Shown piece after piece: positions 19,336 to 26,927 of a DNA stretch of 38,087 nucleotides. Made by a program: the position numbers and the translations under genes. The stretch covers positions 1 through 38,087 of the forward strand of contig DTRM01000042.1 of NCBI GenBank assembly GCA_012965975.1, in the 5' to 3' direction. Position 1 is the stretch's first letter. Each line of letters begins with the position of its first letter. The DNA comes from Chromatiaceae bacterium (GTDB lineage Bacteria > Pseudomonadota > Gammaproteobacteria > DTRM01). Under the pieces are notes generated by a model. That model was not told where the DNA came from. It made no database searches and was given only the letters and a program-made list of their open reading frames with translations.

Positions 19336-20589
19336 CTAGCTAGCCTGATTATCAAACCACTTTTCAGCTTCTTCATCCCAACCATCCATACGGACGTAGG
19401 AACACTGACGCGGACTGTTAACCATGTTGGGATCAACCTCGATACCAATTCCCTCAAGGAAATTAGCCAGACCGATACGCTCAATCATCTCACCGCAACG
19501 CTCGTGCTCCAAGCCATTCTCAGCCCAGAAATCGATGGTCTCTTCAGCGATTTCAACAATGCGCTCGTAGTCTTCTTCGGTTTCCATCTTCAGGAACGGA
19601 ATGATGACGGTACCCATCAGATCACCGATCTTCAGAGTACGCTTACCACCCATCAACAGGGTAACGCCGTGATCCGTACCCGGATGCAATGCCTTTGGCA
19701 TCACGTTCAGGCAATGCATGCAACGCACGCAGTTACGGTTATCAACGGCGATGGTGTCGTCGTCATTCAGAGACAAGGACTGTGTTGGACAGCGAGTAAT
19801 CACATTATCAATCACATACTGACGACCCTTTTTGGCAACGAAAGCTTTCACTTCTTCGTCGTCAACCTGCATGTCATCACGCCAAGTACCAATCACCGCA
19901 AAGTCAGAACGCTCAATCGCATTCTGACAATCGTTTGGACAACCTGAAACCTTGAACTTGAACTTGTATGGCAGTGCCGGACGATGGACATCGTCGGTGA
20001 AGTTGTTCACTAGCTTGAGGTGCATCTTGTGCTCGTTGGTGCAAGACATCTCGCAACGCGCCGCACCGATACACGACATCGCGGTACGTACACAAGGACC
20101 CGCGCCACCCAGATCAAAACCGTACTCGTTGATCTCATCGAAAAAGTGCTGAGTGCCTTCGGTCGTGGTACCGATAAACATGATGTTACCGGTCTGACCG
20201 TGAAAGGTAACCATGCCAGAGCCATGATCTTCCCAGCTCTTGCCGAGCTGACGCAACATCGCAGTGGTGTAGTGGTTACCAGCCGGTGGCTGTACACGGA
20301 TGGTGTGAAATTCTTTTGACTCAGGAAATGCCTTACCGACTTCAGAAAAACGGGGGATGATACCGCCGCCATAACCAAAGACACTGACCGTGCCGCCCTT
20401 CCAGTAGCCCTTGCGGGTTTCGTAGGAGTGTTCCAACTGACCCAGCATCGAGTTGATAGTCTCGTTGATGCGCTGACTGGGAAATTCATCACGCATACGT
20501 TTGAAACCCGTGATGAAACTCGGCCATGGACCTTCTTCAAGCACATCCAGCATCGGGGTTGGATGGATTTTATCTTTATCTACCGCCAT
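19336..20589 (-). CDS. dsrA: DsrA, reverse dissimilatory sulfite reductase alpha subunit
   Basis: MLDVLEEGPWPSFITGFKR, GGAGPCVRTAMSCIGAARCEMSC, KFKVSGCPNDCQNAIERSD, CVRCMHCLNVMPKALHPG. RBS AGGAG upstream. Confidence 0.98.
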   Translation of the reverse strand: MAVDKDKIHPTPMLDVLEEGPWPSFITGFKRMRDEFPSQRINETINSMLGQLEHSYETRKGYWKGGTVSVFGYGGGIIPRFSEVGKAFPESKEFHTIRVQPPAGNHYTTAMLRQLGKSWEDHGSGMVTFHGQTGNIMFIGTTTEGTQHFFDEINEYGFDLGGAGPCVRTAMSCIGAARCEMSCTNEHKMHLKLVNNFTDDVHRPALPYKFKFKVSGCPNDCQNAIERSDFAVIGTWRDDMQVDDEEVKAFVAKKGRQYVIDNVITRCPTQSLSLNDDDTIAVDNRNCVRCMHCLNVMPKALHPGTDHGVTLLMGGKRTLKIGDLMGTVIIPFLKMETEEDYERIVEIAEETIDFWAENGLEHERCGEMIERIGLANFLEGIGIEVDPNMVNSPRQCSYVRMDGWDEEAEKWFDNQAS

Positions 20590-20646
20590 GTCTGACTCCT
20601 AAGATATATACAGATTTCTATTTCGAAATCGTTGAGTGTCGCACCC

Positions 20647-20664
20647 GATTAACCAAGGTTAATC
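20647..20664. promoter_or_regulatory. Candidate operator palindrome upstream of dsrA
   Basis: GATTAACC-AA-GGTTAATC, 8-bp perfect arms, 58 bp upstream of the dsrA start codon. Confidence 0.5.
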
Positions 20665-20821
20665 AAGATATTCAAAATTCGTGGCTCAACTAAACCCTGA
20701 CCCAAAAGTCGGCTTGGACTGATCCAATGTCGCACCCTCGTAATCTGGGCACATCGCTCCTAACGGCCGGACTTCTACCCACATGAGTAAATCTATCCAA
20801 CAGAGACCGTTTCGACCACTG

Positions 20822-20930
20822 CCCCATAGGGGTATAGCCATACCCTATATATCCCTAAAGAGATATACCGCTTGAATCCGGCCACCTCGTCCCCATGGTA
20901 CTCCCATACTCAGATATATAAGGTATACCA
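20822..20930. promoter_or_regulatory. Cluster of GGTAT/ATACC inverted repeats in the dsrA-tauD divergent intergenic region
   Basis: GGGTATAGCCATACCC (20830-20845), TATATC...GATATA (20848-20853/20862-20867), GGTATACC (20922-20929). Confidence 0.4.
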
Positions 20931-21012
20931 ATGGCTGGAATGGACAAAAGCCAGGCATTAGACCTTCGGCTACTCCTCGCGTAACTACGCAATTACCGGA
21001 GTATCCAAGGCG

Positions 21013-21041
21013 TTTTCATTAATAACAGCTCATTTTATAAT
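21013..21041 (+). promoter_or_regulatory. Candidate sigma70-type promoter for the tauD-to-rhodanese operon
   Basis: TTTTCA (21013-21018), 17-bp spacer, TATAAT (21036-21041). Confidence 0.45.
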
Positions 21042-21082
21042 ATTAGCGAATTCAATCCAAGTAACCACCAATGCTCAGGCGA

Positions 21083-21976
21083 ATGAACACGCAAAACGAG
21101 GCTATTTTCATCCCCGGAAATGATCCGGCCTATCAGCGCTGGCGCAAGCAAAAACTTGTCCAGTACGAAGCCTGCGTGGCGGATCCCATCGTGTCGATCG
21201 AAAATCCTACCACCCTTAGCCCCGTTGAATCACACGCCCTGCGCCAGCGATGCGAGAAAATGAATGTGGTGATTTACGCGATGGACCCGCAACTCGACAT
21301 GGGCGAAAGTGATGTTGTGGCCCTGGGCCAACAATTGGGGTTGGTGCGACTGGACAACAATCTGTATGCGCAGAACGACTCCATCAGCGCTCTTGAGGTA
21401 TCGGATGCTGGACGTCAATCTGACTATATCCCTTACACCAGTCGGCCACTTAGCTGGCATACCGATGGCTATTACAACGCGGAGAATGAGGTCATTCAAG
21501 GCTGGTCGCTGCATTGCGTACGCAATGCCAAGCAAGGCGGATGCAATCAACTGCTCGACCATGAAATCGCCTATATACAGCTGCGGGATGAAGATCCACG
21601 CTATATTCAAGCGCTGATGCAGGATGATGTGATGACCATTCCCGCCAACATTGAGAACGGCGAAACCATACGACCCGAACGCACAGGGCCGGTGTTTTCC
21701 CTCCATAAACAAAGCCAACACCTGCACATGCGTTACTCGGCTCGCGCGCGCAACATCATCTGGAAAGATGATGACGTTACCCGCGATGCAGTAGACCGCC
21801 TCAATCAGATACTGACTAGGGACTCACCCTTCCACCTGTCGCATTGCCTCGAACCCGGACAGGGTGTCATCAGCAACAACGTGCTTCATAATAGAAGTGA
21901 ATTCCACGATCCCGACGATGCACCGGGACGACTAATTTTTCGCGCTCGTTATTACGACCGCGTGCAAGCAAACTGA
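21083..21976 (+). CDS. TauD/TfdA-family Fe(II)/2-oxoglutarate dioxygenase-like protein
   Basis: HTDGYYN (HxD), distal His in NNVLHNRSEF, Arg in GRLIFRARYYDR. Start could be 21071 or 21083. Confidence 0.8.
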   Translation: MNTQNEAIFIPGNDPAYQRWRKQKLVQYEACVADPIVSIENPTTLSPVESHALRQRCEKMNVVIYAMDPQLDMGESDVVALGQQLGLVRLDNNLYAQNDSISALEVSDAGRQSDYIPYTSRPLSWHTDGYYNAENEVIQGWSLHCVRNAKQGGCNQLLDHEIAYIQLRDEDPRYIQALMQDDVMTIPANIENGETIRPERTGPVFSLHKQSQHLHMRYSARARNIIWKDDDVTRDAVDRLNQILTRDSPFHLSHCLEPGQGVISNNVLHNRSEFHDPDDAPGRLIFRARYYDRVQAN

Positions 21977-21985
21977 GAAACCAAC

Positions 21986-22177
21986 ATGCTTTGGCTTAGC
22001 GAAATATTGATCCAAAACCCAACCCTTGAATCCTTCGATCAATTGATTGAGAAGGTTCACGATGGCGCGAGACAAGGCGAACGTTTTTTTCGCATGGACA
22101 TAAAACCCCCTTACCGAGACACGCCAGAAGACTGGGAGTTGCAACTCGAGTCTGCGTTCAATGGAGTAATCAAATGA
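21986..22177 (+). CDS. Conserved-looking small protein (63 aa), unknown function
   Basis: 9-bp gap from the tauD-like gene and 4-bp ATGA overlap with the next gene support expression. Confidence 0.65.
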   Translation: MLWLSEILIQNPTLESFDQLIEKVHDGARQGERFFRMDIKPPYRDTPEDWELQLESAFNGVIK

Positions 22178-22890
22178 ATCTGTGGACACCAAAAGATGGT
22201 GCGGAACAAGCGTCATCCTCTATCGCACACGCCCTCGAGACCGAAGATCGGGCATTACTGGTTTCACGCTTGGGCGCGCTTGAAGACAAACTGCGTGAAC
22301 TACCGGACGACCCGAATAACCCCGAGCACCAACACACGATGCTGGAGATTGCCCGCACCCAGACCGGACTGAAAGAGCACCAAATTGCCTGGGACATTGC
22401 TCGACCCTTGTTCAGCGCATTTGCTGCCAGAGCAGATTGGGAGTCAGCGGTTGATGTTTGCGACGTGCTATTTCAAACCGGACTCGATGACTCCATGGCC
22501 GCATTGGGCAACGGGATCTGGCTGGCAGTCACCTACCCGATCGATGCCGAATTATCGGTTGCCTTGCTGCAACATATTGTCGAAGAAACCGCGGACGATG
22601 CCGATGGCGCTGCGGTCGCTGCTGCCACGGCCTCCTATCTGGTTGATATTCGAACCGAAGGCGAAGACCATGAAAAACTCTCTTTCTTCACCAACCAAAT
22701 GTTCGGTCAGGTCGCACGTCGTCACAGCGAGGTTGATAGTCAGGAGAAATTTGATTTCTGGATCGAAAAAATGGAACTCAATGACCCACAGAAATTTCTG
22801 CCGCGCCTGCGCAATGTCGTCGATGTACTGGTGCAAGAGGACTGGTGGGTTGATCGCGATGCACTGCGTGATGAATTGCCGGTAACCTAG
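22174..22890 (+). CDS. Hypothetical, predominantly helical protein (possibly helical-repeat)
   Basis: 238-aa ORF coupled to both neighbours; Ala/Leu/Glu-rich helical character; no recognised family. Confidence 0.75.
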   Translation: MNLWTPKDGAEQASSSIAHALETEDRALLVSRLGALEDKLRELPDDPNNPEHQHTMLEIARTQTGLKEHQIAWDIARPLFSAFAARADWESAVDVCDVLFQTGLDDSMAALGNGIWLAVTYPIDAELSVALLQHIVEETADDADGAAVAAATASYLVDIRTEGEDHEKLSFFTNQMFGQVARRHSEVDSQEKFDFWIEKMELNDPQKFLPRLRNVVDVLVQEDWWVDRDALRDELPVT

Positions 22891-22892
22891 CT

Positions 22893-23582
22893 ATGCATTG
22901 GAGTGATAAAAAGGCTGATAAAACATATGAGGTGCCCGATGACATCATTGACTTGTCGTTTAGTATTCGCTGCAAACATCTTCCGTTGGAACATGCTTAC
23001 AGCTTTACTCAAGCCGTTATGCGCGCGTTACCGTGGATTGAAAACGAACCGGACTGCGGCATTCATCTGATCCACGGCGCGGGCTCATCCAATGGCTGGA
23101 TACGCCCTGAGAACCCCGACACCGAACTACTGCATCTGTCGCATCGCACGCGCATGGCGATTCGCATCCCCAAGGGGCGCATTGACGACGCCAATAAACT
23201 CACCGGGAAAATATTGGATATTGACGGACACGAACTCACCGTCGGCGACAGCAAAATCAAGTCGCTTTCCAAGCTGGATACGATCTTCACCCGCTATCTG
23301 GTCACCGATCCGGGACTTGATGAAGCGGCCTTTGTCGAAAAGGTGATAAAAAGCCTGGAGGCAATGGATATTCCCGTGTACAAAATCCTGTGCGGTCTGT
23401 CCCATAATCTAAAAACACCGAATGGCCCGGTACACACGCGCAGCGTAATGCTGGCTGAACTTACCGCACAACAGTCTGTGTTGTTGCAACAACGAGGTCT
23501 GGGACCTCTCCGAACCATGGGCTGCGGTCTGTTCATCGCGCACAAAGGTATTGCCGCAGTAAAAGAGGCCAGCGAAAAATGA
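22893..23582 (+). CDS. Cas6/Cmx6-like (type I-MYXAN Cas6 family) RAMP protein, no CRISPR context
   Basis: YEVPDDIIDLSFSIRCKHLPLEHAYSFTQAVMRALPW, GIHLIHGAGSSNGWIRPE, C-terminal glycine-rich RGLGPLRTMGCGLFIAHKGI typical of Cas6/Cmx6. Confidence 0.75.
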   Translation: MHWSDKKADKTYEVPDDIIDLSFSIRCKHLPLEHAYSFTQAVMRALPWIENEPDCGIHLIHGAGSSNGWIRPENPDTELLHLSHRTRMAIRIPKGRIDDANKLTGKILDIDGHELTVGDSKIKSLSKLDTIFTRYLVTDPGLDEAAFVEKVIKSLEAMDIPVYKILCGLSHNLKTPNGPVHTRSVMLAELTAQQSVLLQQRGLGPLRTMGCGLFIAHKGIAAVKEASEK

Positions 23583-23986
23583 TTATGCGTTTATCCAACT
23601 GGTTGACAGTCGTCAGTTTGAGCCTGATGATCATCTTCCCCGTCCACGCGAGTGAGGATTCAGAAATTAACAGTGCCGAACTTGCTGAGATGATCGCCGC
23701 CGGCAACGCGCCGGCGATCGTCGACACCCGGAGCACGTTTGAATACGAGGCCGGTCATATACCCGGTGCCATTCATATCCCGTTTTGGACTACGCTGTGG
23801 AACAGCGACAAGATTGTCGCCTCCGGTCACGATCCCGTCGTGGTCTATTGCGCACACGGTCCGCGCGCCTATGCAGCAGGCATGATGCTGGGATTAAAAG
23901 GCTTTCCCAATGTGGTTTACCTGAACGGGCACATGAGCGGCTGGAGCAAGGCTAAGTTACCGGAGACCGTCGGCAGCGAACCGTAG
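23579..23986 (+). CDS. Secreted rhodanese-like sulfurtransferase
   Basis: N-terminal signal peptide; IVDTRSTFEYEAGHIPGAIHIPF and VVYCAHGPRAYAAGMML (catalytic Cys loop). ATGA overlap with the upstream gene. Confidence 0.9.
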   Translation: MIMRLSNWLTVVSLSLMIIFPVHASEDSEINSAELAEMIAAGNAPAIVDTRSTFEYEAGHIPGAIHIPFWTTLWNSDKIVASGHDPVVVYCAHGPRAYAAGMMLGLKGFPNVVYLNGHMSGWSKAKLPETVGSEP

Positions 23987-24017
23987 CCGAATCGTCGTTT
24001 TCGCGAATGCCTACTGC

Positions 24018-24048
24018 GGCCCCCTAACCCACTCCCTAAGGGAGAGGC
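24018..24048. repeat. REP-like element (CTCCCTAAGGGAG)
   Basis: CCCCCTAACCCACTCCCTAAGGGAGAGG, related to the elements at 240 and 9576. Confidence 0.5.
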
Positions 24049-24184
24049 GATCTATTTCGGATCGCAAAAGGGGCGCACCGCATTGACGAGGCTATTGTCA
24101 CAATCGAATTCGCCACGCTTGAAATCGAGTCAAGCCACGTCGTGGCAGTGCAGTTGGGAATAGCACTGTAACCAGACCGACCGG

Positions 24185-24862
24185 CTACATATCCGCCCAC
24201 ATCCGAAACACATTGCTGTACACCGCGCTTAAACGCCGCGCTTGCTCTTCATTGTGTTGCGATGCAAGCAACTCATCGCGCACCACACCCAACTCATACA
24301 ACACTTGCCGCTGGGCGGGATCTCGAATAAGACTCTGTAGCCAAGTGACCGCCACCAGACGCTCACCACGCGTGACGTCAGCAACGTGATGCAGACTCGA
24401 CGATGGATACACGATGGCATCACCTGCCGGCAGTTTGACCTGCTGCTGTCCAAACGCCGTGTCGATTACCAATTCACCCCCGTCGTAATCGCTTGCGGGC
24501 GATAAAAAAACAGTGATGGATATATCGCTGCGATATTGCTGACCCGACGGTCCCATAACGGCGTCATCAACGTGTGCGCCGTAGCCCATCCCGGGTTGAT
24601 AGCGCACATAATAGGGCGCGGCAATTTGTCGTGGCATAGTCGTTGCAGCGTAGTCGGGATGAGTCACCAGCGCGCCCATCACCAGATTGTTGACTTGGTC
24701 AATCGGTAGAGAAGCGGGATCGGCTTCTTGATTATTTTTGACGCGGCGAGCGAGTTCCCCCGCAGACAATTTACCGTCAACAAAGGTTGCGTGTGCAAGC
24801 AAATCTCTCGCGACGACCAGTTGCTCGGCATTCAACACGCCCTTGATTTGATGCAACATCAT
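24185..24862 (-). CDS. PKHD-type Fe(II)/2OG hydroxylase (PiuC/YbiX-like)
   Basis: GYGAHVDDAVMG (HxD), SDISITVFLSPASDYDGGELVI, YPSSSLHHVADVTRGERLVAVTWLQSLIRD. Confidence 0.93.
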   Translation of the reverse strand: MMLHQIKGVLNAEQLVVARDLLAHATFVDGKLSAGELARRVKNNQEADPASLPIDQVNNLVMGALVTHPDYAATTMPRQIAAPYYVRYQPGMGYGAHVDDAVMGPSGQQYRSDISITVFLSPASDYDGGELVIDTAFGQQQVKLPAGDAIVYPSSSLHHVADVTRGERLVAVTWLQSLIRDPAQRQVLYELGVVRDELLASQHNEEQARRLSAVYSNVFRMWADM

Positions 24863-24936
24863 TAATCCCTGTATTGATCTGATAGAATAAACGCTGGCTA
24901 AGGCATTAACGCCATGTATTTTTTCTGGTTAAACAC

Positions 24937-25503
24937 ATGATACTCAAACTCATCATAGACGACAAAACCATCCCGCTTGAAGTCCCGGAGATGTTGCTGA
25001 CCAAGGCGCAAGGCTTTTTCGAGAAAATGGATCGCGATATGGATAAAGGCTGGCAAATCAGCCGGCAATGGGTCGACAACCCGGGCCCCGCAGATCGCTG
25101 CCGGATTGCGGCCGACAAACTGCATGGTGCGATGCACGCAGAGGACGAGAAACTTGGCATTCTGATGGCCGCCTACATCCTGAAGCATGCACCGGGAATT
25201 GACTCGGTCGATATCGACATGGAGGGGGAGATTCAAAACACCATCCTGATCATGAGTCCGGACTTTCCACCTCCGCAAGAGACTTTATTTGAGGGTGGTA
25301 TGTCGTCCGACGATGCCACCTCACAAGCCCACGAAGAATTCAGCAAGCTATACAAGGCTGGACGCAAGTTCCGCTATTCGACCAAAGACCTCGCAACCGA
25401 GCAATGGACCGAAGTTGCGGTAGCTGGCGATGAAGCTGAAGCTGAAACCATTCGTCAGAAAGCCATCGAAAATCGCATCAGAGCGTTATCGACAGGAAGA
25501 TAG
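24937..25503 (+). CDS. Hypothetical protein (188 aa)
   Basis: Uninterrupted ORF with coding-like composition in a gap between minus-strand genes. Confidence 0.7.
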   Translation: MILKLIIDDKTIPLEVPEMLLTKAQGFFEKMDRDMDKGWQISRQWVDNPGPADRCRIAADKLHGAMHAEDEKLGILMAAYILKHAPGIDSVDIDMEGEIQNTILIMSPDFPPPQETLFEGGMSSDDATSQAHEEFSKLYKAGRKFRYSTKDLATEQWTEVAVAGDEAEAETIRQKAIENRIRALSTGR

Positions 25504-25510
25504 TCTGCCG

Positions 25511-25885
25511 CTACGAAGCCCCGACCAACTTTTCAAGCAACTTCTGATCAACCGGAAACGGCAACGCTTCGATAAATGGGAAGCGTTTTCGCAACACTTC
25601 AAATGGCGACAAATTTTCCTTTTCATAAAACACGATCAATCGAACAGCGGGATATCGTTCCAGTACCGCAAGCAACGTCTCAAGATTACTAAACCGATCG
25701 CGAAAATCGGGTTGAAAGTTAAACTCGGCAACCACTATATCTGGGACCGACTTTTTCATCGATGCCAGGGCCTTGCGCATGGAGGTCACTAACGTACAGC
25801 CATATCCGCAGCGCTTGTACAACGCAGAAAAATCCGGGTAGCCGCCCAGTTCGACGATCGCGAGCACCTGATTGTCATCGCTCAA
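25511..25885 (-). CDS. Degenerate response-regulator receiver-like protein
   Basis: Receiver-like pattern (SMKKSVPDIVVAEFNFQPDF...) with Glu at the usual phospho-Asp position. Confidence 0.55.
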   Translation of the reverse strand: MSDDNQVLAIVELGGYPDFSALYKRCGYGCTLVTSMRKALASMKKSVPDIVVAEFNFQPDFRDRFSNLETLLAVLERYPAVRLIVFYEKENLSPFEVLRKRFPFIEALPFPVDQKLLEKLVGAS

Positions 25886-26283
25886 TGATCGATCTCCTTG
25901 GTCATGTGAAAGTGGCGAATCTCGCCGAACAGGTGTTTGCTTTCAACACCTTTTTGATAACCGAACGCTTGATAAAAACCCAATGCTAATTCGCGTGCGT
26001 CGAGCACCATCATCGCGCCGCCGTGTTCACGCGCAACACGCTCCAGCGACTCAAGCAACGCCGCGCCGACACCCTGATGTCGATACGCCTCGACCACGGC
26101 CATGTAACGTATTCGCCACTGCGTTTGGTTCTCTGGCTGCACACGGCCTACGCCAATGATATCGTCATCCATCGTGGCGGCTCGATGAAGGGCTGTTGCA
26201 TCAAACGCGTCGCGCTCACTGCCTCGGGGCTGCCCCCACGGCGCACGCAACAACTGCCAGCGCAACTCAAAACAGGCCTCCAT
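25882..26283 (-). CDS. GNAT-family N-acetyltransferase
   Basis: RIRYMAVVEAYRHQGVGAALLESLERVAREHG acetyl-CoA motif, ARELALGFYQAFGYQ. Confidence 0.92.
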   Translation of the reverse strand: MEACFELRWQLLRAPWGQPRGSERDAFDATALHRAATMDDDIIGVGRVQPENQTQWRIRYMAVVEAYRHQGVGAALLESLERVAREHGGAMMVLDARELALGFYQAFGYQKGVESKHLFGEIRHFHMTKEIDH

Positions 26284-26318
26284 CTGCGAACGGTCGGGAT
26301 GAATGATGCGAAATGCGC

Positions 26319-26927
26319 TCAGGCAAACACCACCCAGGTCGTCGCGATATACTTCACACCCTTTTCCAGGGTCGCGCCGCGATGTTCATGGGTCCAGAAC
26401 GGCGGGAATAAAATCAGCTTGCCACGCTCTGGCTGGACGCTAATGTCCTGCAATAAAAACTCTGTCTCACCACCCGGACCCGGCACATCGTTCAGATACC
26501 ACAGCGCCACCAGCTGACGCTGGCTAAACGAATGACTGCCACCGTCGATGTGCCAATGGTAAAACTGACCGGGATCGGTACGCTGAATGGCATAGCCCAT
26601 ATCCTTAAACGAACCCTTGAAATAGGGATAGGCTTCACGAAACTCCAGAATCGCCTGCCCCATTGACTGAAACAGCGCACGATCAATATCCTTCCAGTCA
26701 TCTTTGCCGCTCAACGCAATATCCGTGGACTGCTTGATCGACTGGTCCTTGTTTTGCAGTTGACCAACCAAACCTTGGTACTGCTGATCCTGCTTTTGCT
26801 CAAAACGACGGATCATTTCCTCACACAGGTCCGCTGGCAAGGCCTGTTGTTTTTCAAACACAAACGAGTTTTCCTTGATCTCCTTGATCGTCGAGAGCTG
26901 AGATTGTGGTGATGCCTGTTTGCTCAT
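26319..26927 (-). CDS. Prolyl-4-hydroxylase-like Fe(II)/2OG oxygenase
   Basis: FYHWHIDGG (HxD), ALWYLNDVPGPGGETEFL, PFWTHEHRGATLEKGVKYIATTWVVF. Start at ATG 26927 overlaps the upstream gene by ATGA. Confidence 0.88.
   Translation of the reverse strand: MSKQASPQSQLSTIKEIKENSFVFEKQQALPADLCEEMIRRFEQKQDQQYQGLVGQLQNKDQSIKQSTDIALSGKDDWKDIDRALFQSMGQAILEFREAYPYFKGSFKDMGYAIQRTDPGQFYHWHIDGGSHSFSQRQLVALWYLNDVPGPGGETEFLLQDISVQPERGKLILFPPFWTHEHRGATLEKGVKYIATTWVVFA

Noticed and set aside
20010-20546. 178-aa minus-strand ORF
   Set aside because: Alternate frame inside dsrA.
22893-23582. CRISPR-Cas locus
   Set aside because: Only a Cas6/Cmx6-like gene is present; I found no regularly spaced repeats, no Cas1/Cas2 and no effector genes in the window.
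24898-25278. 126-aa minus-strand ORF
   Set aside because: Antisense to the 188-aa plus ORF, which has the more protein-like composition; neither is proven, but the plus ORF is preferred.
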